DNA of 64,000 nt from Nitrososphaeria archaeon (GCA_029776065.1 JARVJP010000011.1:124001-188000), one strand, 5' to 3'; positions 1 to 10,415 are shown, counted from the stretch's first letter. A program made the numbers and translations. The notes: a model not told the origin generated them from the sequence alone.

Positions 1-884
1 CCACCATGGATCGGATTGGCGGTACATGCGGCATCGCCGATGAAGAGTACGTTCTTTGCCACTAGCGAATAAAGACTTCTTCTTGTAGGGACTATTCCCC
101 CTCCTGCCTCTAATATTGACGACTTCTGCAGGTCTTCTCTTCTACGGATTACCTCCTTAAGTTTATCTTTAGGATTAATATTTCTTCCACCTTGTACTCC
201 CACACCTATGTTAAGTGTGTGTTCGTCTTGGGGGAAGTACCACCAATACCCTCCTGGGGCTAACTCTTGGTCGAGAAATATCTTTGCTATTCCTATGTCT
301 TCCACTTGCTCAACCCTTCTAATCTCTCTATACGCTACACTCACATCTTCTAATGATACATCCCTTTGTATGCCGGGTGTGTCAGGTATCTGTCTTCTAA
401 GAACAGCATCATACCCTGATGCATCAACGAAATACTCTGCTTTAATATATTGAGTGCTTTGACCTTTGCAGACCATTCTTAACTGAGTAGCTCTACCTCT
501 TTCATAAGATAGTGTAGTGGCTCTTGTATCTGCCATGAGCTCTGCTCCTTTATCAAGAGCCAAGCCTAATAACCATTGCCCAAATCTATGTCTGTCAAGA
601 GCGAGCCCCTCCCCTTCAACTGTTACTGCATATTTGGACGAAGGCGAGTAGACCTTTACAAAGTCGATTCTACCCTTAAATGTATCCTTAGGAGGATATG
701 GGAGTTTAACATTTTTTATGTGATGTAGTCCAAGAGCATCTCCACATACTTTTTTCCCAATGAGTTTTTCGACTTTGCAATCTACCAACAAAACCTTTAC
801 CCCTTTCTCGGCTAAAGAAAATGCCGTAAGCGCTCCTCCTGTACCCGCTCCTACAACAATCACATCATATTTCTCATCGGTCAT
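1..884 (-). CDS. Geranylgeranyl reductase family FAD-dependent oxidoreductase (C-terminus beyond window)
   Basis: Reverse-strand translation from ATG at 884: MTDEKYDVIVVGAGTGGALTAFSLAEKGVKVLLVD... (Rossmann GxGxxG) through ...NVLFIGDAACTANPIHGG at the window edge, the classic GGR motif. Absent from the ORF track because it is open at the edge. Confidence 0.93.
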   Translation of the reverse strand, partial: MTDEKYDVIVVGAGTGGALTAFSLAEKGVKVLLVDCKVEKLIGKKVCGDALGLHHIKNVKLPYPPKDTFKGRIDFVKVYSPSSKYAVTVEGEGLALDRHRFGQWLLGLALDKGAELMADTRATTLSYERGRATQLRMVCKGQSTQYIKAEYFVDASGYDAVLRRQIPDTPGIQRDVSLEDVSVAYREIRRVEQVEDIGIAKIFLDQELAPGGYWWYFPQDEHTLNIGVGVQGGRNINPKDKLKEVIRRREDLQKSSILEAGGGIVPTRRSLYSLVAKNVLFIGDAACTANPIHG

Positions 885-961
885 ACGTATAATGTTACCG
901 TTCTAGGCTTAAAAAAAGGTTACGAAAGCTTAAGGCTATTATCTTTAATTTTCTAAAGCTT

Positions 962-1801
962 CTATGTCAAGTTAATGTCCAAAACAACCTGGTCTATTTT
1001 TGGGCCAACTTCTCTAACTACTTTGCCATTTATTGAATCTATTTTGAGTTTAGTTGGGTTTGATAGCTTTGGTAGTGTTTCCTCAATTACATCGTTTACG
1101 GGTTTCGACTTAACGTGGAGATATAGGTGAATTGTTCCCCCCTCTTCCTTAAGCGCCTTAACAGCGTAGGGGAAATAGTCTAAGGCCCTCTCGGGGAAAG
1201 GCATTAACACTCGATCTGCAGAAGATAGTAGCCTGCTTTCTATTGCCCGTCCAGCATCCCCTAAAAGCGCTATCACTCTATCATCTACTTTGTTTATAAA
1301 GGCATTCCTTAAAATCATCTCGTATGCGTAAGGGTTCACATCTATCGCGTAATTAAATGATGTTTTAACCTGCTTCGCAATTATTATTGAAAAAGTCCCT
1401 ACCCCCGCGAACATGTTGACTACCACCTCATCATCCTTTACCAAGTTCGCAATTCTTAGACGCTCCCCAGATAGTCGAGGAGAGAAATACACTTTCTGGA
1501 TGTCTAAAAGAAATCTGCATCCGCTTTCTTTATGCTCTGTATATGTTCGATTTTCTCCAGCGAGGTATTCTAGTTCCATTAACCTGTACTCTCCATAAAT
1601 AGGTGATGCTTGTCTGAAGACAGCCTTTATGTTCTTAACATTCTTCAATAATGTTTGAGCGATAAGTTCCTTCTTCGGCAAAAGGGTGTCAGGTATCTTT
1701 ACGATCGCGATGTCACCTATGACGTCAAAACCAGAAATAACGTCCTTAAGTTCATCTCTCGTAAGTATATCTGCGAGGATTTCTTTGATAAGGCGGCCCA
1801 A
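962..1801 (-). CDS. trm5: Trm5-family tRNA (guanine37-N1)-methyltransferase / TYW2-like SAM methyltransferase
   Basis: YxEHKESGCRFLLDIQKVYFSPRLSGER and VVVNMFAGVGTFSI SAM motif; archaeal Trm5 layout. Confidence 0.88.
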   Translation of the reverse strand: MGRLIKEILADILTRDELKDVISGFDVIGDIAIVKIPDTLLPKKELIAQTLLKNVKNIKAVFRQASPIYGEYRLMELEYLAGENRTYTEHKESGCRFLLDIQKVYFSPRLSGERLRIANLVKDDEVVVNMFAGVGTFSIIIAKQVKTSFNYAIDVNPYAYEMILRNAFINKVDDRVIALLGDAGRAIESRLLSSADRVLMPFPERALDYFPYAVKALKEEGGTIHLYLHVKSKPVNDVIEETLPKLSNPTKLKIDSINGKVVREVGPKIDQVVLDINLT

Positions 1802-1867
1802 TTTTTATTTCACTTTTGATCATAACTAGGGGCGGCTCTGACTGTTAAAAGCTTGATGCTAAAAGGC

Positions 1868-3676
1868 TTATTCTTCTCCTTCGACTCTAGTAATGTAATA
1901 GTATCTATCTTCTTCTTTCTGTGCTCTATCAAGCTTGCTCTTTGGCTTATTTATCCTAGGCCTTCCAGTCTCATAATCCCTTCTATACGTTATACCTAAC
2001 TCTTTAAGAAAGGAGTTCATACCCTCGTTCTTTCTTAAAGGGCTTTCCGCTTCCCCTATGATTGAAGGCTTTCCTTTAAATATCATTAGCTTATCTGAAA
2101 CTATGTCAATAAGCTGTACATCGTGGTCTACAATTATTGCTGATTTGTTTCTAGAACGTACATATCGTTGAATTATCTTGGCTAATTCAACTCTATCTTC
2201 GGCGTCTATAAAGGCTGATGGTTCGTCAAGGGCGTATATTTCTGTATTTTGGAGAAGTGTTGCTGTGACTGCGGTCTTTTGAAGCTCCCCCCCACTAAGC
2301 TTTTGAAGTTCTTTTTCAAAGAGCTTATCTACATGTAATGGGACAATTATCTCATTATATTCTGATATAGAAGTAACATCTCTTCCTGCTATGTTATCTA
2401 GTAACTCTTTGACATTTTGACGTTCTTTAGGTGGAGTAACATATTGAGGTTTATATGCGATCTTTGAATTTGACTTGACTGTTCCTACGTCTGGCTTCTC
2501 CACCCCAGCGATAATCTTAATAAAAGTAGTCTTACCTAATGCGTTGGCTCCTACTACTCCAATGACTTCCCCAACTCTGAGCCTACCTCTCCTAACCTTT
2601 AGGCTAAAATCCCCATAGGTCTTCTCAAGCTCTGTATATTCTACTATTGGAATAGTGTCTATTGATTCGGTACCTGGGGCATAAACGTCAAAGATTATTC
2701 TCTTGTCCCTAAATCGCACATTCTCTTCAGGTATGTACCCATCCAGGAAGGCATTAATTCCAGCCTTTGTAGGCATGACTTGTGAGACAATGCCGTATAC
2801 TCCTGGTTCTCCATATATTAGGTGTATATGGTCGCTAAGATAATCTAGGATCGTTAGATCGTGTTCGACTACAAAGACGCATTTCCCCTCCTTTGCGACA
2901 TCCATTATTACTTGTGAAACTGCCAATCTTTGATATACATCGTTAAAGGAGGAGGGCTCATCGAAAAAGTATATGTCAGCGTCCTTTGCAGCAGCAACAG
3001 CGATTGACAACCTTTGAAGCTCTCCCCCACTTAGTTGAGGGATGCTTTTTGTTATAGAATCTTTAAGGTTAAGCTGTTCTATTAATTCCTTTAAAACACC
3101 TCTCTGATCCACCATATTGAGAAGTGATAGACCATCCTTTGTCCAAAGTTTTGTTAAATTGTAAACGGCCTGCGGTTTCACGCTGACTCTAAGCTTATTG
3201 TTCGCGATCTTCTCGAAGTGATCTTTCAAGGCTGTTCCCTTAAAGTAGTTTAAAATCTCCTCCCAAGAAACCTCTCCTTCTAATCCAAGATTTGGCTTCA
3301 GAAGGCCTGACATTATACTTATAACCGTCGTCTTTCCTACACCATTTCTTCCTAGAACGCCTATCACGGAATTTGGTCTCGGTGTTGGTAATCTGTATAG
3401 TCGATAGCTGTTCGGGCCGTATTGGTGTATCTTATCTTTTAATAATTCCTCTGCTAGGTTGACTATGCTGACCGCGTCAAAGGGGCATCTTTTAACACAA
3501 ATACCGCAACCTGTGCATAGTATCTCACTAATTACAGGAAAGTCATCTTCACCTTTCTTTATGGTGTCTTTTTTCATCTTGTTTATGGGACATACATTGA
3601 TGCAGATGTAAGGGCACTTTTTAGGGTTGCATAATTCCCTATCTATTACCGCAATTCTATGTGGCATAAATTTCAC
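1868..3676 (-). CDS. rli1: Ribosome recycling/biogenesis ATPase ABCE1 (RNase L inhibitor, Rli1)
   Basis: N-terminal ferredoxin-like Cys clusters (CTGCGICVKRCPF), two ABC ATPase domains (GRNGVGKTT, LSGGELQR; GANALGKTT, LSGGELQK). Confidence 0.97.
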   Translation of the reverse strand: MKFMPHRIAVIDRELCNPKKCPYICINVCPINKMKKDTIKKGEDDFPVISEILCTGCGICVKRCPFDAVSIVNLAEELLKDKIHQYGPNSYRLYRLPTPRPNSVIGVLGRNGVGKTTVISIMSGLLKPNLGLEGEVSWEEILNYFKGTALKDHFEKIANNKLRVSVKPQAVYNLTKLWTKDGLSLLNMVDQRGVLKELIEQLNLKDSITKSIPQLSGGELQRLSIAVAAAKDADIYFFDEPSSFNDVYQRLAVSQVIMDVAKEGKCVFVVEHDLTILDYLSDHIHLIYGEPGVYGIVSQVMPTKAGINAFLDGYIPEENVRFRDKRIIFDVYAPGTESIDTIPIVEYTELEKTYGDFSLKVRRGRLRVGEVIGVVGANALGKTTFIKIIAGVEKPDVGTVKSNSKIAYKPQYVTPPKERQNVKELLDNIAGRDVTSISEYNEIIVPLHVDKLFEKELQKLSGGELQKTAVTATLLQNTEIYALDEPSAFIDAEDRVELAKIIQRYVRSRNKSAIIVDHDVQLIDIVSDKLMIFKGKPSIIGEAESPLRKNEGMNSFLKELGITYRRDYETGRPRINKPKSKLDRAQKEEDRYYYITRVEGEE

Positions 3677-3679
3677 TAA

Positions 3680-4165
3680 CTATTCTTCTACTAGACGGGA
3701 TGGTATTGGGCAGAAGCCACATATATCTCCATCGTTGTAAGCCTTAATGTTTTCGGCGGTGTAAACGGTCTTAAGCTTCTTCCAAACCTCTTTTTCTGTT
3801 GCATTAGAGTTTAGATGAATCACCTCGTGATCTATGATTAGCTTTTTGAATTTACATCTTTGACATTCTTTCCTTATAAATATTAGGCCGATAATGAACC
3901 TATTAATTAATATTGTTATACCTATCGAACCTATCAAAAAGAAGAACAGTACGAATGAGATTGCACCAAAGTATTCAAATGAAAGCGCGCTAAGGATTAA
4001 CCATAAGCCTGTAAAGATGGCACCTAATAAACCAATCATGTTATCTCTATTGAACGAGAAAGCAAGATTTTGTTTGTTCACATAATGTATTAAAAGATGC
4101 GGTATCAAAACTAGGATTAAAGGGTTTATTACCACGATTTTGTAAGTCTCTTTCTTTTCACTCAT
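3680..4165 (-). CDS. Hypothetical membrane protein with C-terminal CxxC pairs
   Basis: Several hydrophobic segments then CQRCKF...CGFCPIP; 3 bp from rli1 on the same strand. Confidence 0.7.
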   Translation of the reverse strand: MSEKKETYKIVVINPLILVLIPHLLIHYVNKQNLAFSFNRDNMIGLLGAIFTGLWLILSALSFEYFGAISFVLFFFLIGSIGITILINRFIIGLIFIRKECQRCKFKKLIIDHEVIHLNSNATEKEVWKKLKTVYTAENIKAYNDGDICGFCPIPSRLVEE

Positions 4166-4177
4166 TTACAGACACCT

Positions 4178-4990
4178 TTATGGGAAGGCGGGTTCAACGC
4201 TTGCACCAACTTGTTTACTAGTTCTTAAGATTTTAGAGTATACACCTTCCACATACTCACGGTGCAAACTTTCCTTAATTTTAATGTAATCTTCTATACC
4301 CATCTTTTCTTGTAACCTCTTAGAGAGTATGGGCTTAAGTCTTAAAACATCGTACAATACCCTACTATGTGTTCTTTTGGCTATATTTAATATATTTTCT
4401 ATTGTTCTATCATCATCGTTATAGTCTGGGATTATGGGTCCGTAGAAAATGTACGTTTTAACACGCCTCTCAGAGAACGTTTCTAACCCTTGTACTCTCA
4501 CCTCAGGAAGGGGCGCCATCGGCTCAAACTTCCTAGAAAAATCTTTATCTAATGAGGTTATTGTAAATCCTACTTCAACATTGTCTCCTTTGATTAGGTC
4601 TTGATCTCTGAGGATCAGGCTTGATTTGGTTTGAAATGAAATCTTGAACCTGTTTGCTAGCAGTGTCTCAATAGTTCTTCTCGCTAAGCAGAGTTTTTTT
4701 TCATAGGGTTGGTAGGCGTCTGTTACTGTGCTGAATCCTACAATGCCAGGTTTGAGCCTACGAACCTGTCTTGTCAGAGCTTCATGTATGTTCTCTTTTG
4801 CGTAGACTTCTCCACCCCATTGGTCTTTAAATTCACGTCTTTTTAAGACATCAGGTACATAGCAGTATATGCATGCGTGCTCACATCCTACATACGGGTT
4901 TACCGTATAGTCCAATCCAGGTAAACTGCTTTTTGATAAAGCTGAAGTACACCTTACTTTACTATAAGTCACCTTACTTTCTTGACTCAA
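4178..4990 (-). CDS. SplB-like radical SAM protein
   Basis: NPYVGCEHACIYCYVPDV radical SAM CxxxCxxC motif; length and sequence like SPL-family radical SAM proteins. Confidence 0.88.
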   Translation of the reverse strand: MSQESKVTYSKVRCTSALSKSSLPGLDYTVNPYVGCEHACIYCYVPDVLKRREFKDQWGGEVYAKENIHEALTRQVRRLKPGIVGFSTVTDAYQPYEKKLCLARRTIETLLANRFKISFQTKSSLILRDQDLIKGDNVEVGFTITSLDKDFSRKFEPMAPLPEVRVQGLETFSERRVKTYIFYGPIIPDYNDDDRTIENILNIAKRTHSRVLYDVLRLKPILSKRLQEKMGIEDYIKIKESLHREYVEGVYSKILRTSKQVGASVEPAFP

Positions 4991-5037
4991 TTTATGTATC
5001 TCTTTGAAAAAGAGATCCTACTGGTTTTTAAAAATTT

Positions 5038-6351
5038 CTAATCCCCACTCCCAAAATAGTTAGATAACCTCCGCTGGAAGACATGGTTTTTTAAAATTTC
5101 ACTTTTTTGTATCCACTTCCTAAGCGGGACTGTTAAAGCCTCTGACAGCCCTCTAAAAGCCTGCTCTAGATCTTCAAATGTTGAAGGCCTTTGTTGGAAT
5201 AATCTTCTAATGTTTTCTCTGACAAACCAAACTCCTAATGGTAGTGGGAACTCCGGGTGTATTTCTCTTAAGACCAATGCTGTGGCTTGACGGCGTATCT
5301 TGTTCAAAGCTTCCGCGGTCGCTAACCTAGCAGAAAAGTAGCATCCTCCTATACTAGGATATGTTTTTCTACCCCCATAACTCTCATAGTCTCCTCCAAC
5401 GTCTACTTCAGAAAGGTTTTGGTTCCAGAAAGTACCTGGGAACCACGCTTCCATCCACTCATAACTCCACTTTTCAGGTAAGAGCAGAGCCACGAAAATG
5501 TTATTCATATAAGTATGTCTGTAAAGTAAAAACTTGTCTATTGTATCATAATCTTTTATTCTCTTAATGATTTCGGAGGATATTATGCTGTCAACAGCAG
5601 TTATACTCCATCTTGTAGGAACTAACCTACGATTTTTCTTTAAACCGAACATGCCGACACTGAAAGCCCTTTGGATCCTACTCACCTCGACTCCTGATCG
5701 ATACAATTCTAATACTGCCTCTTGTGCTAACAAATCAGTATCATAGTATAGTTTTTCTATAGATCGATCTGAATGTGTACTTTGTAATCTGAAACTTTTT
5801 ATTGGGGCACTTGGTCCAAAAGGTTGTGAATGGTCGTCTAGATAGATAGTTCCAATAGGTCTTTTTGTAAATTCGACTTCTGAGTCTGCAGGTCTAGAGC
5901 TCATGGCTAACTCATGTAATGTGTCGAGAAACCTGTTCACAGTCCTAACCTCTGTTACCTTGATGTCAACTTTACCCCTTAGAAGAGAATATCTATAGTC
6001 AATTATCTGTTCGAGAGGAGTTCCTATCCATTTTTCAGGTAGATCCATTATTACAGTGTCCCCTAAAATGGGGGGTACCATAGGGCCAACAGCTACCTTG
6101 GGGTATCCGTAACGGCCTACAAAGACCGAGGGAGGGGATGAACCTGAAACATAGTTCGAGCTTATTGGCTTTGAAACTTTGACCATTGAAATGGCTTTTA
6201 AGGTGATCGGGCAAACCGCCTTTCCGCAGAGTTTCCTTCCTCCACGACAGTATATGCATATTGAAGAAAACTTACTCTTTATAGAGATGCTACTGGCGTT
6301 GAATTCATTTATTATCTCTTCTGATACGATGTCGTGGAGAGTACTCATCAC
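5038..6351 (-). CDS. nreA: Nre-family DNA repair protein (NreA)
   Basis: N-terminal CIYCRGGRKLCGKAVCPI zinc motif, GSSPPSVFVGRYGYPKVAVGPM, C-terminal QRRLSNYF PIP-like box. Confidence 0.93.
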   Translation of the reverse strand: MMSTLHDIVSEEIINEFNASSISIKSKFSSICIYCRGGRKLCGKAVCPITLKAISMVKVSKPISSNYVSGSSPPSVFVGRYGYPKVAVGPMVPPILGDTVIMDLPEKWIGTPLEQIIDYRYSLLRGKVDIKVTEVRTVNRFLDTLHELAMSSRPADSEVEFTKRPIGTIYLDDHSQPFGPSAPIKSFRLQSTHSDRSIEKLYYDTDLLAQEAVLELYRSGVEVSRIQRAFSVGMFGLKKNRRLVPTRWSITAVDSIISSEIIKRIKDYDTIDKFLLYRHTYMNNIFVALLLPEKWSYEWMEAWFPGTFWNQNLSEVDVGGDYESYGGRKTYPSIGGCYFSARLATAEALNKIRRQATALVLREIHPEFPLPLGVWFVRENIRRLFQQRPSTFEDLEQAFRGLSEALTVPLRKWIQKSEILKNHVFQRRLSNYFGSGD

Positions 6352-6460
6352 TCATACCTGTTGACTAGGTACTTTGTTTTAAACTTATACATTTAAGATG
6401 ATGGTCATAGTTTATTTTAAAAGTTTAACTATATTTTTGTGAACCTGTAGGTGTGCAATT

Positions 6461-7162
6461 ATGGTGTCTTTTACTACTCCTTGGAGAAATTGGAAGCATG
6501 TAACTAAACTCGATCCAGATAAGAATAACTCGCAGGATATTATAAAGGCCGTTCTAGAGGGAGGTACTGACGCTATACTTGTTGGAGGAACGCAAGGTAT
6601 CACCCTTGAGAAGGTTAAGGATCTTAGAGCTAAACTTAAATGGTCGAAGATTCCTCTATTACTAGAACCTTCGAAGGCTGAAGCAGTTGACCTTTCTTAT
6701 GACTATTTTTTTGTTCCTTTGGTTGTGAATTCTCAAGAGAAATGGTGGGCAGGTGGTGCGCATATTAGTTGGATAAATTCACTTAAAACGGTTTTTGGTG
6801 GCTTTAATAAAATTCCATGGGAAAAGATAGTTATAGAAGCCTATGTTGTTTTGAATCCTGATGCAGCGGTAGCGAAGGTTACAAAATGTATAACGGACCT
6901 CAGTGTTGATCAAATCGTATCGCACGCGGTCTTTGCTGATCGAATTATGCATTCACCAATAGTGTACATTGAATATAGCGGAAAGTTCGGTGATCCAAAT
7001 GTCGTTAGAGCTGTAAAGGATAATCTAACCTATTCACATCTTTTTTATGGCGGTGGGATAGATTCTAGACAAAAAGCCGAAATAATGTCTAAGTATGCGA
7101 CGATCATAGTAGGAAACATAGTCTATGATGACATAGGAAAGTATAAACAGACAATACTTTAA
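6461..7162 (+). CDS. Geranylgeranylglyceryl phosphate synthase
   Basis: (b/a)8 GGGPS features: GGTDAILVGGTQGIT, YIEYSGKFGDP, LFYGGGIDS. Confidence 0.94.
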   Translation: MVSFTTPWRNWKHVTKLDPDKNNSQDIIKAVLEGGTDAILVGGTQGITLEKVKDLRAKLKWSKIPLLLEPSKAEAVDLSYDYFFVPLVVNSQEKWWAGGAHISWINSLKTVFGGFNKIPWEKIVIEAYVVLNPDAAVAKVTKCITDLSVDQIVSHAVFADRIMHSPIVYIEYSGKFGDPNVVRAVKDNLTYSHLFYGGGIDSRQKAEIMSKYATIIVGNIVYDDIGKYKQTIL

Positions 7163-7176
7163 CATTTCCATTTGCC

Positions 7177-8004
7177 TTAGATTATCGCCTTTGCAGCCCC
7201 TATCGCAGTAGCATATAATGCGTTTACCGGTATAATACATCTTCCTCCCAGCATCTCCAATGTTTGAGAAAGTCTTTCTGAAAAAAGTTCTTGAGAGGGA
7301 AGTCTCCCAACGAACACTATATCGTTTTCTAGTTTTTTTTGTTTAGCAGCAAAATAAGTTAGGGTTACAATTATCTCGGATATCATAGTAACCAATCCTA
7401 AGGCAACGTCCTCAGGTCTGGTGTCATCACCTACTTTACCAAAGTTTGATGCAGTTGCGTTTGCCGGAATCCTTCCTATTGGCCCTCCTACAATGTCCTG
7501 TACAAGGAGATTAACCCTAGAAGCATCACCTGATCTCGCTCTTTTAAGTATGGTTGTGGCCCTGTCTTTGTTAAGTAGAAGCTTTCCTAATCCAACCATT
7601 GTTCCCCCGCCGATTCCCGTGCCACCTAAGTGTTCGACGTAATATCTTTTTTCCTCTAATTTTGCGTGTACTATTGCTGTTCCTGTTCCTACACTTGCTA
7701 CTATTGCTTCTTTCTTCCCGGAGAGGTGTAATCCTCCTACGCCTATCGCGTCAATTTCATCGACTATCTTGTACCTTAGATCTATCATATCGAGCTTAAG
7801 GTCTTTGGAAATCGATCCAGTTAACGCGACCTGTGACAAGTCCTTTATCTTGATTTTGCTATTTGATAAAAGCCTTCCTAAGCATCCTACCGCTGAAGCT
7901 ATTGAATCAGAGGCTTGAACTTCGGACAAAGTCCATATCTTGTTTTCATTAATAAGCACACCTTTGGTAACGCTCGCCCCTATATCAAGTCCAGCAACTA
8001 TCAT
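7177..8004 (-). CDS. coaW: Type II pantothenate kinase (Fumble/CoaW-like)
   Basis: GLDIGASVTKGVL; VGTGTAIVHAK; GGTGIGGGTMVGLGKLLL; ATASNFGKV; C-terminal ALYATAIGAAKA; collinear with CoaW. Confidence 0.85.
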   Translation of the reverse strand: MIVAGLDIGASVTKGVLINENKIWTLSEVQASDSIASAVGCLGRLLSNSKIKIKDLSQVALTGSISKDLKLDMIDLRYKIVDEIDAIGVGGLHLSGKKEAIVASVGTGTAIVHAKLEEKRYYVEHLGGTGIGGGTMVGLGKLLLNKDRATTILKRARSGDASRVNLLVQDIVGGPIGRIPANATASNFGKVGDDTRPEDVALGLVTMISEIIVTLTYFAAKQKKLENDIVFVGRLPSQELFSERLSQTLEMLGGRCIIPVNALYATAIGAAKAII

Positions 8005-8568
8005 TTAATTCACTTGAATTCTTGTCTTTATTGCTTTTACTAGTGGTGGAACAATTATATAAAGGAAAGGGGCTTCTGATAAAAAGGTCCATATTATTAA
8101 ATAAAGTGCTGGGATAAATGTCATGGGTGTTAACTCGTTCTGGAAGGGTAGTGGGAAATACTGGCTCCAAAGGTAAATTCCTACCCCTATTATGGTCGAC
8201 CCTATTGCCAAAGCGATCGTCGAAACAAACAGATATTTTTTCACGTTGAATTGTCTGCAGAATTGGCCTATTAAATAAAATGCAATATAATTCGAAGGCA
8301 CGCCAACTGTCAAACTTAAAAGGGGTATTCCATGCGATACAACGTCTGCTATAAAGATTCCTAGAGCTGCGGATGCTCCTCCAACCCTAGCTCCAAATAG
8401 TATGGCTACGGTTGCTGGTACAATTACAGCAGGCCAAAACTTGACTCCATAAAAATTTAACCCGAAGTATGTCGTTATCCCAACTACTGCGTAAAGTGCG
8501 CCTGAAATTGCAGTTACTGCGAGATTTTGGTACCTCCTATTTTTTTGTCTCGAATCAGAAGAGATCAT
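8005..8568 (-). CDS. ECF transporter S component / QueT-PanT-like membrane protein
   Basis: Five to six TM segments, ECF S-component style (ISGALYAVVG..., GARVGGASAALGIFIADVV); abuts the pantothenate kinase ORF. Confidence 0.7.
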   Translation of the reverse strand: MISSDSRQKNRRYQNLAVTAISGALYAVVGITTYFGLNFYGVKFWPAVIVPATVAILFGARVGGASAALGIFIADVVSHGIPLLSLTVGVPSNYIAFYLIGQFCRQFNVKKYLFVSTIALAIGSTIIGVGIYLWSQYFPLPFQNELTPMTFIPALYLIIWTFLSEAPFLYIIVPPLVKAIKTRIQVN

Positions 8569-8642
8569 CTTAGTGAAGCCTCCACCTTTACAATTAATAT
8601 ATTTTATCTATAGTTTCTTAACATCACTATATAGATGTATGT

Positions 8643-9860
8643 TTAAACCTTGTAGTAGATCCTCGGCTCTTTTCCTTCTATTGTCTTAAGCCTTTGAAGA
8701 ACCTGTTCTCTAACCTTCTTACTGTCATCTAGTTCACCTATTATTCTCCCATCCACTATTAGGTTCTTGAGAAGGGGTTTATATTTAGGAGAAGGTGGTT
8801 CGCCTTGTTTTAATGTGACGAAGTCTATGAAATCAGTTGTATCACGGTAAACGGCTTTAGCACCTCCTACATCCCCCCTTTTTGCTATGGGAACCATTTT
8901 CCCATTTTCCTCTATAGCCACTATCTTTGCGCTAAAGTCAACTGGAGGCGCTCCACTTACGGATGCTCCTATACCAAATCCGTCGACGAGGTCTATCAGT
9001 TCAGTTATCGTCTTCTCCTCGATGTTACCGCTCGCAAAGATCTTGATGTCTCTCATCCCTCTAACATTTAATTCCCATCTAACCTCCTCAATTATCTTAC
9101 GCCATTCTCCTCTTCTAGACTTAGGTGTATCCAGTCTAACACCTGTTAACCTTTTGCCTAATGCTTCAGCTGCCATTATTGCCTCTGCCTTCTCGTCGAA
9201 GAATGTGTCTATTAAAGCGATTCTTGGAACATCATCTGGCATCGCATTGTCGAATGCAAGCCATGCCTTTTTTTGTTCTTGGAAGACTTGTATTAGTGCA
9301 TGAGGCATAGTTCCCACAGGTTTAACGCCAAGTAAATCTGATGCTAATACGTTTGAGATGCCATCGAATCCAGCGACAAAGATCGCTCGCTCTGATGTAG
9401 GTGCGAGTGCAGGATGAATCCTTCTAGACCCGAAACTTAATAGTATCTTATCCTTTGCTATTAACCTATATCTCGCTGCTTTTGAAGCAATACCTGTATT
9501 CGATGCTAGAAGACCTAAAAGAGGGTTCTCATAGGGACAGAAGTCGTCGTAGTAACATTCGATCTGCATTACAGGCTCATAAATTATGGAACGTGGATTG
9601 ACTAAGAAGATTTCTCCCTCACTCATACTCTTCACATTTAATGGAAGTCCCTCAAGAAGTCTAGCAACCTCTTGAACCCCTAGCAGTACTCCCCAATTTC
9701 CTTCAAAGGGAAGGTTTCTTGCGTAGACCTCCATTATAACCTTCTTATGGATTTTGTGCTTCTTAAGAACTTGTTTGGTGTAGAGGAAATAAACGTCCGT
9801 TGTCTCTGCTTTTTTGATTTCTTTCTCTTTTGAAATCCAAAACATCCTATCCAAAGTCAA
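8643..9860 (-). CDS. Nicotinate phosphoribosyltransferase (archaeal type)
   Basis: GSRRIHPALAPTSERA, GTMPHALIQVF, ALIDTFFDEKAEA, IFASGNIEEKTI. Confidence 0.93.
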   Translation of the reverse strand: MTLDRMFWISKEKEIKKAETTDVYFLYTKQVLKKHKIHKKVIMEVYARNLPFEGNWGVLLGVQEVARLLEGLPLNVKSMSEGEIFLVNPRSIIYEPVMQIECYYDDFCPYENPLLGLLASNTGIASKAARYRLIAKDKILLSFGSRRIHPALAPTSERAIFVAGFDGISNVLASDLLGVKPVGTMPHALIQVFQEQKKAWLAFDNAMPDDVPRIALIDTFFDEKAEAIMAAEALGKRLTGVRLDTPKSRRGEWRKIIEEVRWELNVRGMRDIKIFASGNIEEKTITELIDLVDGFGIGASVSGAPPVDFSAKIVAIEENGKMVPIAKRGDVGGAKAVYRDTTDFIDFVTLKQGEPPSPKYKPLLKNLIVDGRIIGELDDSKKVREQVLQRLKTIEGKEPRIYYKV

Positions 9861-9941
9861 TATATCTCACCCATGCAACCTATTATTATATAATGTCATA
9901 AACAAGGATAAAAGCTTATAGTTATTACAGGATATGTAAAG

Positions 9942-10361
9942 TTATTTGGGACTCTGGTTATAAGTTGCTTTCTTTGATTTCATTTGTTTAATATTCTCCT
10001 TTCTAACCATCGAATACACTTCAGCCATTATATTACGCGCTTGTCTTGTTTGTTCCAATGCATTGTTTAGTCTACCATTTTCAATTTCATCCTCTGCGTT
10101 CCTTAAGTGTTCTTCAGCAGCATAGATAACGCGCTCTAGATGGTCAAGGGGAATCTCGATCTTTGTGTTATCTGCTGCCTCGATGTCTCCTATTTCGAGT
10201 TTGGTTAGAAACACGGTTGACTCACAGTCCTTGTAAACGGTCCAAACCTCTTTTTCTAATTCAAAGATCGATCTTCCGTTTATAACTTCCTTACTGATAC
10301 CTTTTATCCCATCAAGGCACTGTTTAAGTAATGATTTTATCCTGTGTCTTCGTTCCATCAA
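9942..10361 (-). CDS. DUF357-like helical protein
   Basis: Short helical protein with DUF357-style AEEHLRNAEDEIENGRLNNALEQTRQA. Confidence 0.65.
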   Translation of the reverse strand: MMERRHRIKSLLKQCLDGIKGISKEVINGRSIFELEKEVWTVYKDCESTVFLTKLEIGDIEAADNTKIEIPLDHLERVIYAAEEHLRNAEDEIENGRLNNALEQTRQARNIMAEVYSMVRKENIKQMKSKKATYNQSPK

Positions 10362-10415
10362 CCCTCCTCAACGCATTCTGATTAAATTAAAGCTTTTTAG
10401 TGCTCTTTAGGAAAG

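Noticed and set aside
8887-9303. ORF 8887..9303 (+), 138 aa
   Set aside because: Lies wholly antisense to nicotinate phosphoribosyltransferase; Ser/Pro-rich shadow ORF composition. The same reasoning applies to 18716..19228, 35887..36591, 37430..37948, 46305..46679 and similar antisense ORFs.
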